Assembly (NCBI GenBank): GCA_947168855.1
Contig: CAMVNO010000003.1
Coordinates: 219,474-283,473, forward strand
From: an uncultured Clostridia bacterium
Lineage (GTDB): Bacteria > Bacillota > Clostridia > Christensenellales > CAG-138
Direction: 5' to 3'
Length of the DNA stretch: 64,000 nt
Within the stretch, counting starts at the first letter, position 1. Each line of letters begins with the position of its first letter. The notes under the pieces were generated by a model, which saw nothing but the letters and a program-made list of their open reading frames with translations, searched no databases and was not told the origin of the DNA. The translations under genes were made by a program, and so were the position numbers. Positions 7,821 to 16,131 of this stretch are shown in pieces.

Positions 7821-8504
7821 ATGATAGGACAAATCAAAGAAAAAGCAAGGACTGCGATGAAGGCGCAGTACTGGCCGATCGTCGGCAACGAGCTGCTTGC
7901 CTCGATCCTGATCGGCGGCATCGGAGGCTTTTCGATGCGATTCAACAAATCAAATCTGAACAACCTGCGGGAGCTGATCGGCAACGACGCTATGTACGGC
8001 AAGATCCTGGGGATTCTGCTCGGCATCGCAGCCACGGTCGGTATCATCAGCCTTCTGTATTCGTTCCTGGTCGGGAACCTGATCCGCGTCGGGATCTCGA
8101 AGATCCGTCTGTCTGCGTATGCGCAGGAGAGCTTCCGCACGGAGAACCTGTTCTCCGCGTTCAAACAGTACGGCAGATGCGTCGGAACGATGGCGCTGTA
8201 CACGCTGTTCATCACGCTCGGACTGATCCTGTTCATCGTGCCGGGCATCATCGTTGCGCTGGGTTTGTATGAAGTTCCGTATCTGCTGGCGGACGATCCG
8301 TCGATTTCCGGCATGGATGCCATCCGCCGTTCGTGGGAGGATATGAAGGGGCGCAAAGGCGAGCTGTTCGGGCTCATGCTGTCCTTCATCGGCTGGATCC
8401 TGCTGACGATCCTGACCTGCGGCATTCTTGCAGCATTCTATACCGGACCGTATATGGCGCTTGCCGAAGCGGGCTTCTATCGCGAAAAGAACATGTCTCT
8501 CTGA
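7821..8504 (+). CDS. DUF975 family integral membrane protein
   Basis: A 227-residue membrane protein with about four or five hydrophobic segments. It opens with the DUF975-like stretch MIGQIKEKARTAMKAQYWP and later has the family region AIRRSWEDMKGRKGELFGL. The biochemical role is unknown; members of this family occur as short membrane proteins across Firmicutes. A strong ribosome site (GAGAGGAG) and an AT-rich promoter with an inverted repeat lie upstream. It is closed by a bidirectional hairpin shared with fba. Confidence 0.8.
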   Translation: MIGQIKEKARTAMKAQYWPIVGNELLASILIGGIGGFSMRFNKSNLNNLRELIGNDAMYGKILGILLGIAATVGIISLLYSFLVGNLIRVGISKIRLSAYAQESFRTENLFSAFKQYGRCVGTMALYTLFITLGLILFIVPGIIVALGLYEVPYLLADDPSISGMDAIRRSWEDMKGRKGELFGLMLSFIGWILLTILTCGILAAFYTGPYMALAEAGFYREKNMSL

Positions 8505-8520
8505 ACCAAAGGCAAAAGAA

Positions 8521-8550
8521 AAGAGCCGTCCGTGAAAACGGGCGGCTCTT
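8521..8550. terminator. Bidirectional terminator between the DUF975 gene and fba
   Basis: AAGAGCCGTCCGT and ACGGGCGGCTCTT form a GC-rich hairpin with A and T runs on both sides, placed between convergent genes. Confidence 0.75.
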
Positions 8551-8564
8551 GATCTGTGCGGGAA

Positions 8565-9548
8565 TTATGCTTTGCCGTTGCAGCCGAGCACATCGACCAG
8601 CTTGTGCTGAACCATCTTCTGGATGGCGGCGCGCGCGGGCTTCAGGTACTGACGCGGATCGAAATGATCCGGATGCTCGTTGAAATACTGACGGATGCAA
8701 GCGGTCATCGCAAGGCGCAGGTCGCTGTCGATGTTGATCTTGCAGACCGCCATGCGCGCGGCTTCGCGAAGCTGTTCCTCGGGAATGCCGACCGCATCGG
8801 GCATTCTGCCGCCGTTCTCGTTGATGATCTTGACGAATTCCTGCGGAACGGAGGAGGAACCGTGCAGAACGATCGGGAAGCCCGGGAGACGCTTTTCGAC
8901 TTCGCGGAGGATGTCGAAACGGAGGGGCGGGGGAACGAGAAGACCCTGCTCGTTGCGCGTGCACTGCGCGGCGGTGAACTTATAGGCGCCGTGGCTCGTG
9001 CCGATCGCGATCGCCAGCGAGTCGCAGCCGGTGCTCTCGACAAATTCCTGTACGTCGTCCGGATGCGTGTAGGAGGAATCCTCCGCGGAAACGTTGACCT
9101 CGTCCTCGACGCCGGCAAGCGTACCGAGCTCCGCCTCAACGACCACGCCGTGATCGTGCGCGTATTCGACGACCTGCTTGGTGATCGCGATGTTCTCCTT
9201 GAGCGGGAGACCGGACTTGTCGATCATGACGGAGGTGAAGCCGCCGTCGATGCAGCTCTTGCACAGCTCGAAGCTGTCGCCGTGGTCCAGATGCACGCAG
9301 ATCGGCAGATCAAAGCCCGCGTTCTGCTCGGCGTCTTCGATCGCCGCCTCGATCAGCTTCATCAGATAGATGTGGTTTGCGTATGCGCGAGCGCCTTTCG
9401 ATACCTGCAGGATCAGAGGAGCGCGTTCCGCGATCGCCGCTGCGGTAATGCCCTGGATGATCTCCATGTTGTTGACGTTGAATGCGCCGATTGCGTATCC
9501 GCCGGCGTACGCCTTTTTGAACATTTCGGTGCTTGTTACGATTGCCAT
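8565..9548 (-). CDS. fba: Class II fructose-bisphosphate aldolase
   Basis: Zinc-dependent aldolase that splits fructose 1,6-bisphosphate into DHAP and glyceraldehyde 3-phosphate in glycolysis. 327 residues. Metal-site and substrate motifs are visible: VHLDHGDSFELC, the loop DKSGLPLKENI, VEAELGTLAG, and LHGSSSVPQEF near the C-terminal side. The start was set at MAIVTSTEMF because AAGGAG stands eight bases upstream; an earlier in-frame ATG at 9611 lies inside the promoter. Its promoter appears to share its -35 hexamer with the divergent glycosyltransferase gene. Confidence 0.95.
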   Translation of the reverse strand: MAIVTSTEMFKKAYAGGYAIGAFNVNNMEIIQGITAAAIAERAPLILQVSKGARAYANHIYLMKLIEAAIEDAEQNAGFDLPICVHLDHGDSFELCKSCIDGGFTSVMIDKSGLPLKENIAITKQVVEYAHDHGVVVEAELGTLAGVEDEVNVSAEDSSYTHPDDVQEFVESTGCDSLAIAIGTSHGAYKFTAAQCTRNEQGLLVPPPLRFDILREVEKRLPGFPIVLHGSSSVPQEFVKIINENGGRMPDAVGIPEEQLREAARMAVCKINIDSDLRLAMTACIRQYFNEHPDHFDPRQYLKPARAAIQKMVQHKLVDVLGCNGKA

Positions 9549-9582
9549 AGGTAAATCTCCTTTTCTTCCAGATTCTGTGTTT

Positions 9583-9634
9583 ATTATATAACCGATAAAA
9601 AGGAATTGCAACCTTTACTTTTTTGGGCTATACT
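9583..9634. promoter_or_regulatory. Symmetric divergent promoter pair with one palindromic -35 (TTGCAA)
   Basis: TTGCAA at 9606-9611 is its own reverse complement. Leftward, a 17-base spacer leads to TATAAT (9588-9583) for fba. Rightward, a 17-base spacer leads to TATACT (9629-9634) for the glycosyltransferase. Both genes have good ribosome sites downstream. Confidence 0.7.
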
Positions 9635-9660
9635 GATAAAAAAAGACGACGGAGGCGGTT

Positions 9661-10605
9661 ATGACGGAAAAAATGCTTTCTTTGATCATTCCCGTGTATT
9701 ACGAAGAAGAGGTCCTGATGGAGTCCTATCGCCGGATGAACGCCGCCATGCAGGCGACCGGGCATCCGTATGAGATCATCTATGTCAACGACGGCAGCCG
9801 CGACGGCACGATGAAACAGCTTCGCATGCTCGCGAAGGAGCACCAGGACACCGTGAAGGTCTACTCCTTCTCCAGAAATTTCGGTCATCAGCTTGCCGTG
9901 ACCTGCGGCATGGACCACGCGAAGGGCGATGCGCTGATCATCATCGACGTCGACCTGCAGGATCCGCCCGAGCTGATCCCGAAGATGGTGGAACTGTGGA
10001 AGGACGGCGCGGACATCGTCTACGGCAAGCGCTTAAAGCGCAAGGGCGAGACCGTGTTCAAAAAACTTACCGCAAAGCTCTATTACCGGCTGCTTTCTTC
10101 GATGAGCGCATATCCGATCCCGCTCGACACCGGCGATTTCCGGCTTCTGGACCGCAAGGTCGCGGACGTCTTCCTGAAGATGCGCGAACAGGCAAGATTT
10201 TTGCGCGGGATGTCCGCGTGGATGGGCTTTGAAGCCGTTCCGCTTGAATACGTGCGCGAGGAGCGCGCGGCGGGCAAGACGAAATACACGCTGAAAAAGA
10301 TGCTCAAGCTTGCATGCGACGGGATCTTCAATTTCTCGTCGAAGCCTCTGGAGCTTCCGTTCGGGATCGGGATCGCCCTCGGCATGCTCGGCATGCTCGG
10401 ATTGATCGCCGTGATCGTTCTGACTGCGATCTTTGGCGCAGGCTGTCCGCAATGGCTGTGGGCGGCGGCGGGCGGCATGCTGCTCTTTGCGCTGCTGTTC
10501 TGCTTTGTCGGGATTCAGGGCATGTATCTCGGGCGCATGTACGATGAGCTCAAGGACCGTCCGCTGTATATCGTTGCCGAGACGCTGAACGCCGACGACG
10601 ACTGA
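9661..10605 (+). CDS. GT2 family glycosyltransferase (DPM1/GtrB-like) with C-terminal membrane segments
   Basis: A 314-residue transferase that probably moves a sugar from a nucleotide donor to a polyprenyl phosphate at the membrane. The GT-A domain starts at the N-terminus (LSLIIPVYYEEEVLM). It carries NDGSRDGT for nucleotide binding and the metal-binding DVDLQDPPELIP. Two hydrophobic segments (about residues 235-260 and 270-290) form the membrane anchor typical of DPM1/GtrB/YkoT-like enzymes. No flippase or acceptor gene is adjacent, so the sugar and destination are unknown. Confidence 0.88.
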   Translation: MTEKMLSLIIPVYYEEEVLMESYRRMNAAMQATGHPYEIIYVNDGSRDGTMKQLRMLAKEHQDTVKVYSFSRNFGHQLAVTCGMDHAKGDALIIIDVDLQDPPELIPKMVELWKDGADIVYGKRLKRKGETVFKKLTAKLYYRLLSSMSAYPIPLDTGDFRLLDRKVADVFLKMREQARFLRGMSAWMGFEAVPLEYVREERAAGKTKYTLKKMLKLACDGIFNFSSKPLELPFGIGIALGMLGMLGLIAVIVLTAIFGAGCPQWLWAAAGGMLLFALLFCFVGIQGMYLGRMYDELKDRPLYIVAETLNADDD

Positions 10606-10615
10606 TTCAGGAATC

Positions 10616-10638
10616 AACACCCCGTTTTGCGGGGTGTT
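10616..10638 (+). terminator. Terminator after the glycosyltransferase
   Basis: AACACCCCG and CGGGGTGTT arms with a 5-base loop, 11 bases after the stop codon. Confidence 0.7.
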
Positions 10639-10647
10639 CTCCATACC

Positions 10648-10676
10648 TTGACTTTATTTTTGTCGAATAGTATACT
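10648..10676 (+). promoter_or_regulatory. Promoter of the mscS operon
   Basis: TTGACT at 10648-10653, a 17-base spacer and TATACT at 10671-10676, 27 bases before the start of the channel gene. Confidence 0.75.
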
Positions 10677-10702
10677 GTATATAATTTGAAAGGGAGGATA
10701 AA

Positions 10703-11608
10703 ATGATGAAACCCGCACGTGAAAAAAAGAACTCGAACAGAGCCGGTGCGCTGATCCGGGCGCTGGTTCTTGCCGTGATCGCCGTTCTGGTGTTCTTCAT
10801 CGGCAAACGAACGGGCATATTTACGGAGATCCCGAAGTTTTCCTTTGACTGGAAATCGATCCTGCGCGGCATTCTGATCCTGCTCGCCATGTTCGCGGCA
10901 GAGGGCGTGATCCTGTTCCTTCTGAGCCTGCCGAAGCCGAAGAACAACCGCGCACGCACGCTGATTTCGCTGACCAAGAACGTACTGCGGTATGCGGTCA
11001 TTCTTGCGGCGATCTGTATTATCCTGCGGATCTTCACGGTCGATATCGGCACGATCCTTGCCGGTCTCGGAATCATCGCTCTGATCATCGGCTTCGGCGC
11101 TGAAAGCCTGATCGCCGATATCGTCACCGGCATGTTCATCCTGATCGACAATCAGTACAACATCGGCGACATCATTGAGGTCGACGGCTTCCGCGGCACG
11201 GTCACGGAAATCAATGTCCGCTCCACGGTGCTGACCGACGTCGGCGGCAACGTCAAGATCATCAACAATTCGGATATGAAGAACGTTCTGAACCGTTCGA
11301 ACAATTCGTCCAAGTCCGTATCCGATTTCCCGATTCCGTATGAAACGGACCTTGAAGCGCTTGAAAAACAAATCCCCGGTCTGATCGACGAGATCTTTGA
11401 GAACAATCAGCCGCTGATGATGCGGAAACCGGAGTATCTCGGCGTCAACAAGCTCGACGACAGCGCGGTGATCCTGCGGTTCACGGTAGACGTCGCCGAG
11501 GGCGATATCTTCATGGGCGCGCGCGCGCTGAACCGTGATCTGTACATCGGCATGCGCAAGCTCGGCGTTGAGGTCCCGTTCCCGCAGCTCGATCTGCATC
11601 AGAAATGA
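10703..11608 (+). CDS. Small-conductance mechanosensitive channel (MscS family)
   Basis: A 301-residue channel that opens under membrane tension to release solutes during osmotic downshock. There are three main hydrophobic stretches before the MscS core. The pore helix and start of the beta domain are seen as GFGAESLIADIVTGMF followed by IGDIIEVDGFRGTVTEI, the family's signature. The C-terminal domain matches MscS length. Two adjacent ATGs are possible starts behind AAAGGGAGG. Its stop overlaps the next gene by four bases, linking it to two surface proteins of unknown role. Confidence 0.9.
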   Translation: MMKPAREKKNSNRAGALIRALVLAVIAVLVFFIGKRTGIFTEIPKFSFDWKSILRGILILLAMFAAEGVILFLLSLPKPKNNRARTLISLTKNVLRYAVILAAICIILRIFTVDIGTILAGLGIIALIIGFGAESLIADIVTGMFILIDNQYNIGDIIEVDGFRGTVTEINVRSTVLTDVGGNVKIINNSDMKNVLNRSNNSSKSVSDFPIPYETDLEALEKQIPGLIDEIFENNQPLMMRKPEYLGVNKLDDSAVILRFTVDVAEGDIFMGARALNRDLYIGMRKLGVEVPFPQLDLHQK

Positions 11609-13335
11609 GAAAATCGGTTCACGAGCTGAACCGCATACCGACCGAATTTCACGAAAACGGCGCGCCGGAATTTCCGCCGCTGCCGGACGAGTTCAACCGC
11701 TTTTGGAAGCCGTCTGCAAAGGACAAGAAACGCTCTCGCCTCAAAAAGCTGTTGATCCTTGCCGCGGCGGGTCTTGCGACGGTCGGCGTTTTCTGGCCGC
11801 GCGGGGAAGAGCTGACTCCGCCGACCGATGCGCAGGCGACTGCAGCGCCGATCGCGACAGCGCAGCCGGCCGATGCGCCGACGGAAACACCGCAGCCGAC
11901 GCCTATCCCGACACCTGCGCCCACCCCGACGCCTGCGCCTACCCCGGTAAAGCTGACCGGCGAGATCCAGTTCGTCGTATTTGCAGACGCGTTCTGCGCC
12001 GATCTCGGGATGGACGGCGGATATGAGATCGCGGTGCTTGATTACGGGACCTTTGACGCCGAAACGTTTACGGAGTATCAGCTGCCGCCGCTTCCCGTGA
12101 TGGAAGGGCATACGGCGGTCGGATACGTCCTGCTTGCCGACAGCGGCTTTGATTATTTCGAAAGCCTGTATTTCAATGGAGAAAAGCCGCATGCGATCGG
12201 CTCCGTTGCTTTGGGCGACACGCTGACCGCACAGGATCTCGCCATCGTTCCGCAAAACAAGGACGGCGTTCGTCAGGCGGAGATCCATACGGTCTGGACG
12301 GAGGATAACGGGGATTTTTCGATCGAGTTTTACGACGACGAGACGCTTTTCAACAAGGTGGACGCCGGCTTCCCGATCTATTCCGAAGGACTTGTGTATC
12401 TGGCGACGTTCCCGATACCCGTGCATGAAGGGCTGATCTTCAACGGCTGGTACGATTCGACCGGCAGCAAGATCGACGCAGTCACCTGGTTCGACTTCTA
12501 TCCGTCGCTTCCGGATGCACAGTCGATGGAGGATCGCGATTGGAAGAACAAAATGCCGTGCCGCCTGTATGCGTCCTACATGGATCCGTACGGCAATGAG
12601 CAGACGCCCGAGATCCCGCTGCCGGACTGCAGCGTGGTCTTCTATCAGACGCATTCGGTATCGAACGCCGTGGTGACCCTGAACGACCGTTGGCATACGA
12701 CCGGCGTGCATGTCCGCATTTGGGACGAGCAGGTGAGGGATTCCGTCCTGGAGCACGATCTCACGCCGGAGGAAATCGCTTCCGGCAGGTGGGAGGAGGT
12801 CATCGACCCGCAGGAATTCTATCACAGGCATGCGGAAACGTACGAGCAGAACGGCTGGTCGTATAAGCCGAAGATGGAGGTCACGCTCACCTATCGACTG
12901 CAGGACGGCACGGAAGGCTCCGTGACGCGCAGCGAAGCCCTGCAGCCGGAGGATTACGCGTTTGTTGCGTACCATGACGCAGGCGCGGAGCCGAACGACT
13001 ATACCTTCCCGGACTGCTTCGTCTGCGAGATCTTTGATGCGGTCAACGAAAACGGTCCCTTTGTGATCGATCCGGACCGGGAATTGCAGCCGGGCGAGTT
13101 CCGCGTGACCGTCACGGTCGACAACGAACCGATCCCGATCGAATTCTATCGTGTGGAGCACCTTGCAGACACCTGGGAATATGAGGGCAAAACCGGTACG
13201 AATCATACGTTCTATCTGGTCATACAGCGCCCGAACAGCTTCCCGACGCATGGCGAAGCGATTGTAAAAATCGAGCACAGATTCCTGCATTACGAAAAGC
13301 ACTGGACGGAAAGCAGAACGCCGCTGACCTATTGA
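11605..13335 (+). CDS. Membrane-anchored PT-linker surface protein, paralogue 1 (unknown function)
   Basis: I do not recognise a named family for the whole 576 residues. A short charged cytosolic N-terminus (MRKSVHELNRIPTEF) is followed by one membrane helix (about residues 48-65) and a proline/threonine-rich linker (about 80-115) like those crossing cell walls. The outside part has a module shared with the next gene (AETFTEYQLPPLP, SVALGDTLTAQDLAIVP) that ends in an InlB B-repeat/Listeria-Bacteroides-like unit (EGLIFNGWYDSTGSK). About 230 further residues at the C-terminus look beta-rich and are absent from the paralogue. The start overlaps the MscS stop (ATGA), so both come from one mRNA. 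Confidence 0.75.
   Translation: MRKSVHELNRIPTEFHENGAPEFPPLPDEFNRFWKPSAKDKKRSRLKKLLILAAAGLATVGVFWPRGEELTPPTDAQATAAPIATAQPADAPTETPQPTPIPTPAPTPTPAPTPVKLTGEIQFVVFADAFCADLGMDGGYEIAVLDYGTFDAETFTEYQLPPLPVMEGHTAVGYVLLADSGFDYFESLYFNGEKPHAIGSVALGDTLTAQDLAIVPQNKDGVRQAEIHTVWTEDNGDFSIEFYDDETLFNKVDAGFPIYSEGLVYLATFPIPVHEGLIFNGWYDSTGSKIDAVTWFDFYPSLPDAQSMEDRDWKNKMPCRLYASYMDPYGNEQTPEIPLPDCSVVFYQTHSVSNAVVTLNDRWHTTGVHVRIWDEQVRDSVLEHDLTPEEIASGRWEEVIDPQEFYHRHAETYEQNGWSYKPKMEVTLTYRLQDGTEGSVTRSEALQPEDYAFVAYHDAGAEPNDYTFPDCFVCEIFDAVNENGPFVIDPDRELQPGEFRVTVTVDNEPIPIEFYRVEHLADTWEYEGKTGTNHTFYLVIQRPNSFPTHGEAIVKIEHRFLHYEKHWTESRTPLTY
11889..11946 (+). repeat. Coding tandem repeat for a Pro-Thr linker
   Basis: Degenerate six-base units (CCGACN) encode alternating Pro and Thr/Ala in the first surface protein. 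Confidence 0.8.
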
Positions 13336-13372
13336 TTCGGATTGATTAAGAGGATCCCACTTTGCACGGCTT

Positions 13373-14770
13373 ATGAGGAAAGACATAGAAGAGCTCAACC
13401 AAATACCGCCGGATTACCGGATCGACGGAGACAGCGAGATCACGCCGCCTCCGGACGAGTTCAACCGCGATACGCCGACCCACGGACCGGCGAAGAAAAA
13501 GGCGCCCTCCATGCGCAAGGTCATGCTGTACCTTGCTTCGGCGGGTATTGTTGTGGTCGGCATTGTGACGCCGATCATTCGGATCACGCAGCAGGAGGAT
13601 CCGTCCGCTGTTGCCGAAACGACGGATCAGCCTTCTCAGACGGGGCTCGTCACGTCTGCGCCGGCGTCCGTGCAGACGTCGGAATCTGCGGAGGGAACAC
13701 CTTTCGTGCCGACGCCGACTCCCACGCCGACGCCCACACCGACGCCGACTCCCACACCGACTCCCACGCCGACCCCGACGCCGACGCCGCGGATGACGGG
13801 GCAGATCCGCATCACGATCTATTCCGAAGTCTTTGATATGGACATTGCGATGCGGGGCGAATATCCGAGCAAGGTACTGCAGGAGGAAACGCTTCCTGCA
13901 GAGACCTTTACCGAATATGTGCTGCCGCCGCTGCCGGAGCAGGAAGGATGCAGAGCGCTCGGCTATGTGCTGCTGAAATCCGGCGCGTCTGAGTATCTCA
14001 ACGGGCTTTTGACGGACGAGAACGCCAAGCCCGCGCCGATCGGCACCGTTGCGCTCGGCGACACGCTGACGGCGGACGATCTGGAGATCGTACCGAAGGA
14101 CGTCGAGGGCGTATACAATGCCGAGATCCATGTCGTCTGGCTGATGGACGAAAGCCCGTATCATCTCGAATTCTACGACGGAGACGAACTGTTCGGCGAG
14201 CACTATGTGGGATTCCCGATCGAATCCGAGCAGCTTCTTTATCTGACACCGTTCCCGACGCCGACGCGCGAAGGAAAGACCTTTGCGGGCTGGCAGAACG
14301 TCGACGGGTTCATGGTCGATGTGGTCACCTATTACGATTTCTTCGAGAAACTGTGGTATGCAAAAACCGTATCCGACCGCGACATGAACAGGCATATGCC
14401 TTGCAGACTTTATGCCTGCTGGTCCGACGGAAGCGGCGGCGCGCCTGATCCGACGCCCGTGCCCGTCTATTATAAGGTGAAGGCAATGAGCCCGTGCGGA
14501 TTCTCGGCGGGAAATGCGGGAGGCGGAACAAAGCAGGTTCTGAAAGGCAGCAGCATTACGATTTTTGCAAAAGTAACACATTACGATTATACACTTGATG
14601 ACTGCTGTTTCGTGGTTACCGATTCATCCGGCAAACAGAAGAGTTACGGCGTGACTGAGTACAAATCGGTGCGCCACGATACGGACACGGACGATTACTA
14701 CGTTCTGTACTATAAGGTGACAATAAAGGTCACGGGAAACGTTACGGTCAGTTTTTACTATTCCTATTAG
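13373..14770 (+). CDS. Membrane-anchored PT-linker surface protein, paralogue 2 (unknown function)
   Basis: A 465-residue paralogue of the preceding gene. The N-termini align (MRKDIEELNQIPPDY versus MRKSVHELNRIPTEF, then a shared DEFNR). A single membrane helix (about 43-65) is followed by an almost pure Pro-Thr tract of about 27 residues and the shared outside module (AETFTEYVLPPLP, TVALGDTLTADDLEIVP, EGKTFAGWQNVDG). The C-terminal about 100 residues differ from paralogue 1 and contain a Cys pair (DDCCFVV). It starts 37 bases after paralogue 1 with only a distant AGAGGA, so translation may depend on coupling. A role in envelope interactions is a guess. Confidence 0.75.
   Translation: MRKDIEELNQIPPDYRIDGDSEITPPPDEFNRDTPTHGPAKKKAPSMRKVMLYLASAGIVVVGIVTPIIRITQQEDPSAVAETTDQPSQTGLVTSAPASVQTSESAEGTPFVPTPTPTPTPTPTPTPTPTPTPTPTPTPRMTGQIRITIYSEVFDMDIAMRGEYPSKVLQEETLPAETFTEYVLPPLPEQEGCRALGYVLLKSGASEYLNGLLTDENAKPAPIGTVALGDTLTADDLEIVPKDVEGVYNAEIHVVWLMDESPYHLEFYDGDELFGEHYVGFPIESEQLLYLTPFPTPTREGKTFAGWQNVDGFMVDVVTYYDFFEKLWYAKTVSDRDMNRHMPCRLYACWSDGSGGAPDPTPVPVYYKVKAMSPCGFSAGNAGGGTKQVLKGSSITIFAKVTHYDYTLDDCCFVVTDSSGKQKSYGVTEYKSVRHDTDTDDYYVLYYKVTIKVTGNVTVSFYYSY
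13709..13788 (+). repeat. Coding tandem repeat for a pure Pro-Thr tract
   Basis: About 13 copies of a six-base unit CCNACN encode consecutive Pro-Thr dipeptides in the second surface protein. Such tracts are prone to length change. Confidence 0.85.
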
Positions 14771-14776
14771 CGGATA

Positions 14777-14800
14777 AAGAAGCCCGGAAACGGGCTTCTT
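14777..14800 (+). terminator. Terminator after the surface-protein operon
   Basis: AAGAAGCCCG and CGGGCTTCTT arms with a GAAA loop, just after the stop codon of paralogue 2. Confidence 0.75.
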
Positions 14801-14869
14801 CTCCTTTGTAAAGGGGCAGGCTGTTTTCGGACGCAGATTTCTTTTTTACGCAAATCTTACGCGAAACGC

Positions 14870-14898
14870 TTGCTTTTTTCGCTCGTTTGTTGTACGAT
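14870..14898 (+). promoter_or_regulatory. Promoter of gap
   Basis: TTGCTT at 14870-14875, a 17-base spacer and TACGAT at 14893-14898, with an AGGAGG ribosome site downstream at 14921. Confidence 0.6.
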
Positions 14899-14934
14899 AA
14901 CAAAGGAAAAATATATTCTCAGGAGGTTTATCTT

Positions 14935-15999
14935 ATGGTAAGAGTTGCAATCAACGGTTTCGGCAGAATCGGACGTCTCGCATTCCGTCAGATGTTCGGC
15001 GCAAAGGGCTATAAGATCGTCGCAATCAACGACCTGACCAGCCCGGCAATGCTCGCGCATCTTCTGAAATACGACACCGCGCAGAAGGGCTACTGCGGCG
15101 TGATCGGCGAGAACAAGCACACCGTTTCGTCCAAGGAACCGGAGTTTGAAGAAGACGGCAAGACCGTGAAGGTTCCCGGCTCCATCACTGTGGACGGCAC
15201 GGAGATTACCATCTATGCAGAGCCGAAGGCGCAGAACCTGCCCTGGAAGAAGCTGCGCGTCGACGTCGTGCTCGAGTGCACCGGCTTCTACACCAGCAAG
15301 GCAAAGGCGCAGGCGCATATCGACGCAGGCGCAAAGAAGGTCGTCATTTCCGCGCCGGCAGGCAACGATCTGCCCACCATCGTCTATAACGTCAACAACA
15401 ACATCCTGACCAAGGAAGACAAGATCATCTCCGCGGCAAGCTGCACCACGAACTGCCTTGCGCCGATGACCAAGGCTCTGAACGACAACTTCCCGATTCA
15501 GGCGGGCATCATGACCACGGTCCATGCGTACACCGGCGACCAGATGATCCTCGACGGTCCGCATAAGAAGGGCGATCTGCAGCGTGCGCGCGCGGGCGCG
15601 GCGAACATCGTTCCGAACAGCACCGGCGCGGCGAAGGCGATCGGCCTCGTCATTCCGGAGCTCAACGGCAAGCTGATCGGCTCCGCACAGCGCGTTCCGG
15701 TTGCGACCGGCTCCACCACGATCCTCGTTGCGGTCGTCAAGGGCAAGGATATCACCAAGGAAGCGGTCAACGCGGCAATGAAGGCGCAGTCGAGCGAATC
15801 CTTCGGCTACACCACCGAGAAGCTCGTCTCCAGTGACATCATCGGCATGACCTACGGCTCGCTGTTCGACGCGAACCAGACCATGGTTCAGAAGATCGAC
15901 GACGACACCTATCAGGTGCAGGTCGTGTCCTGGTACGACAACGAGAACAGCTACACGAGCCAGATGGTCCGCACCATCAAGTATTTCGCAGAGCTGTAA
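14935..15999 (+). CDS. gap: Type I glyceraldehyde-3-phosphate dehydrogenase
   Basis: Glycolytic enzyme that oxidises glyceraldehyde 3-phosphate to 1,3-bisphosphoglycerate with NAD. 354 residues, a little longer than the usual about 335. The NAD fold begins [12 protein letters not shown]. The catalytic Cys lies in [12 protein letters not shown] and the C-terminal helix holds [14 protein letters not shown]. The start was placed behind AGGAGG, since earlier in-frame codons lie in the promoter. The gene is monocistronic, with its own promoter and a strong terminator, as is common for a highly expressed gene. Confidence 0.96.
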   Translation: MVRVAINGFGRIGRLAFRQMFGAKGYKIVAINDLTSPAMLAHLLKYDTAQKGYCGVIGENKHTVSSKEPEFEEDGKTVKVPGSITVDGTEITIYAEPKAQNLPWKKLRVDVVLECTGFYTSKAKAQAHIDAGAKKVVISAPAGNDLPTIVYNVNNNILTKEDKIISAASCTTNCLAPMTKALNDNFPIQAGIMTTVHAYTGDQMILDGPHKKGDLQRARAGAANIVPNSTGAAKAIGLVIPELNGKLIGSAQRVPVATGSTTILVAVVKGKDITKEAVNAAMKAQSSESFGYTTEKLVSSDIIGMTYGSLFDANQTMVQKIDDDTYQVQVVSWYDNENSYTSQMVRTIKYFAEL

Positions 16000-16016
16000 G
16001 AACAAACCGTTCATAG

Positions 16017-16040
16017 CGCCCGGGAACGCTCCCGGGCGTT
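16017..16040 (+). terminator. Terminator after gap
   Basis: CGCCCGGG and CCCGGGCG perfect arms followed by TTTTC. Confidence 0.8.
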
Positions 16041-16131
16041 TTCATATTCGTCAAAAAACCTCTTTTCTTTCCGCGAAAAAAATGATATCATATAAACTGT
16101 AAGTGAATGTACCCAAAGGGAGGATTCCGAT

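Noticed and set aside
11599-13398. 599-codon minus-strand open frame opposite surface protein 1
   Set aside because: Shadow of the plus-strand gene, which has a start overlapping mscS and clear repeats. The antisense product is Arg-rich nonsense.
13709-13788. CRISPR-like short repeats
   Set aside because: Six-base units with no spacers, in frame and encoding Pro-Thr.
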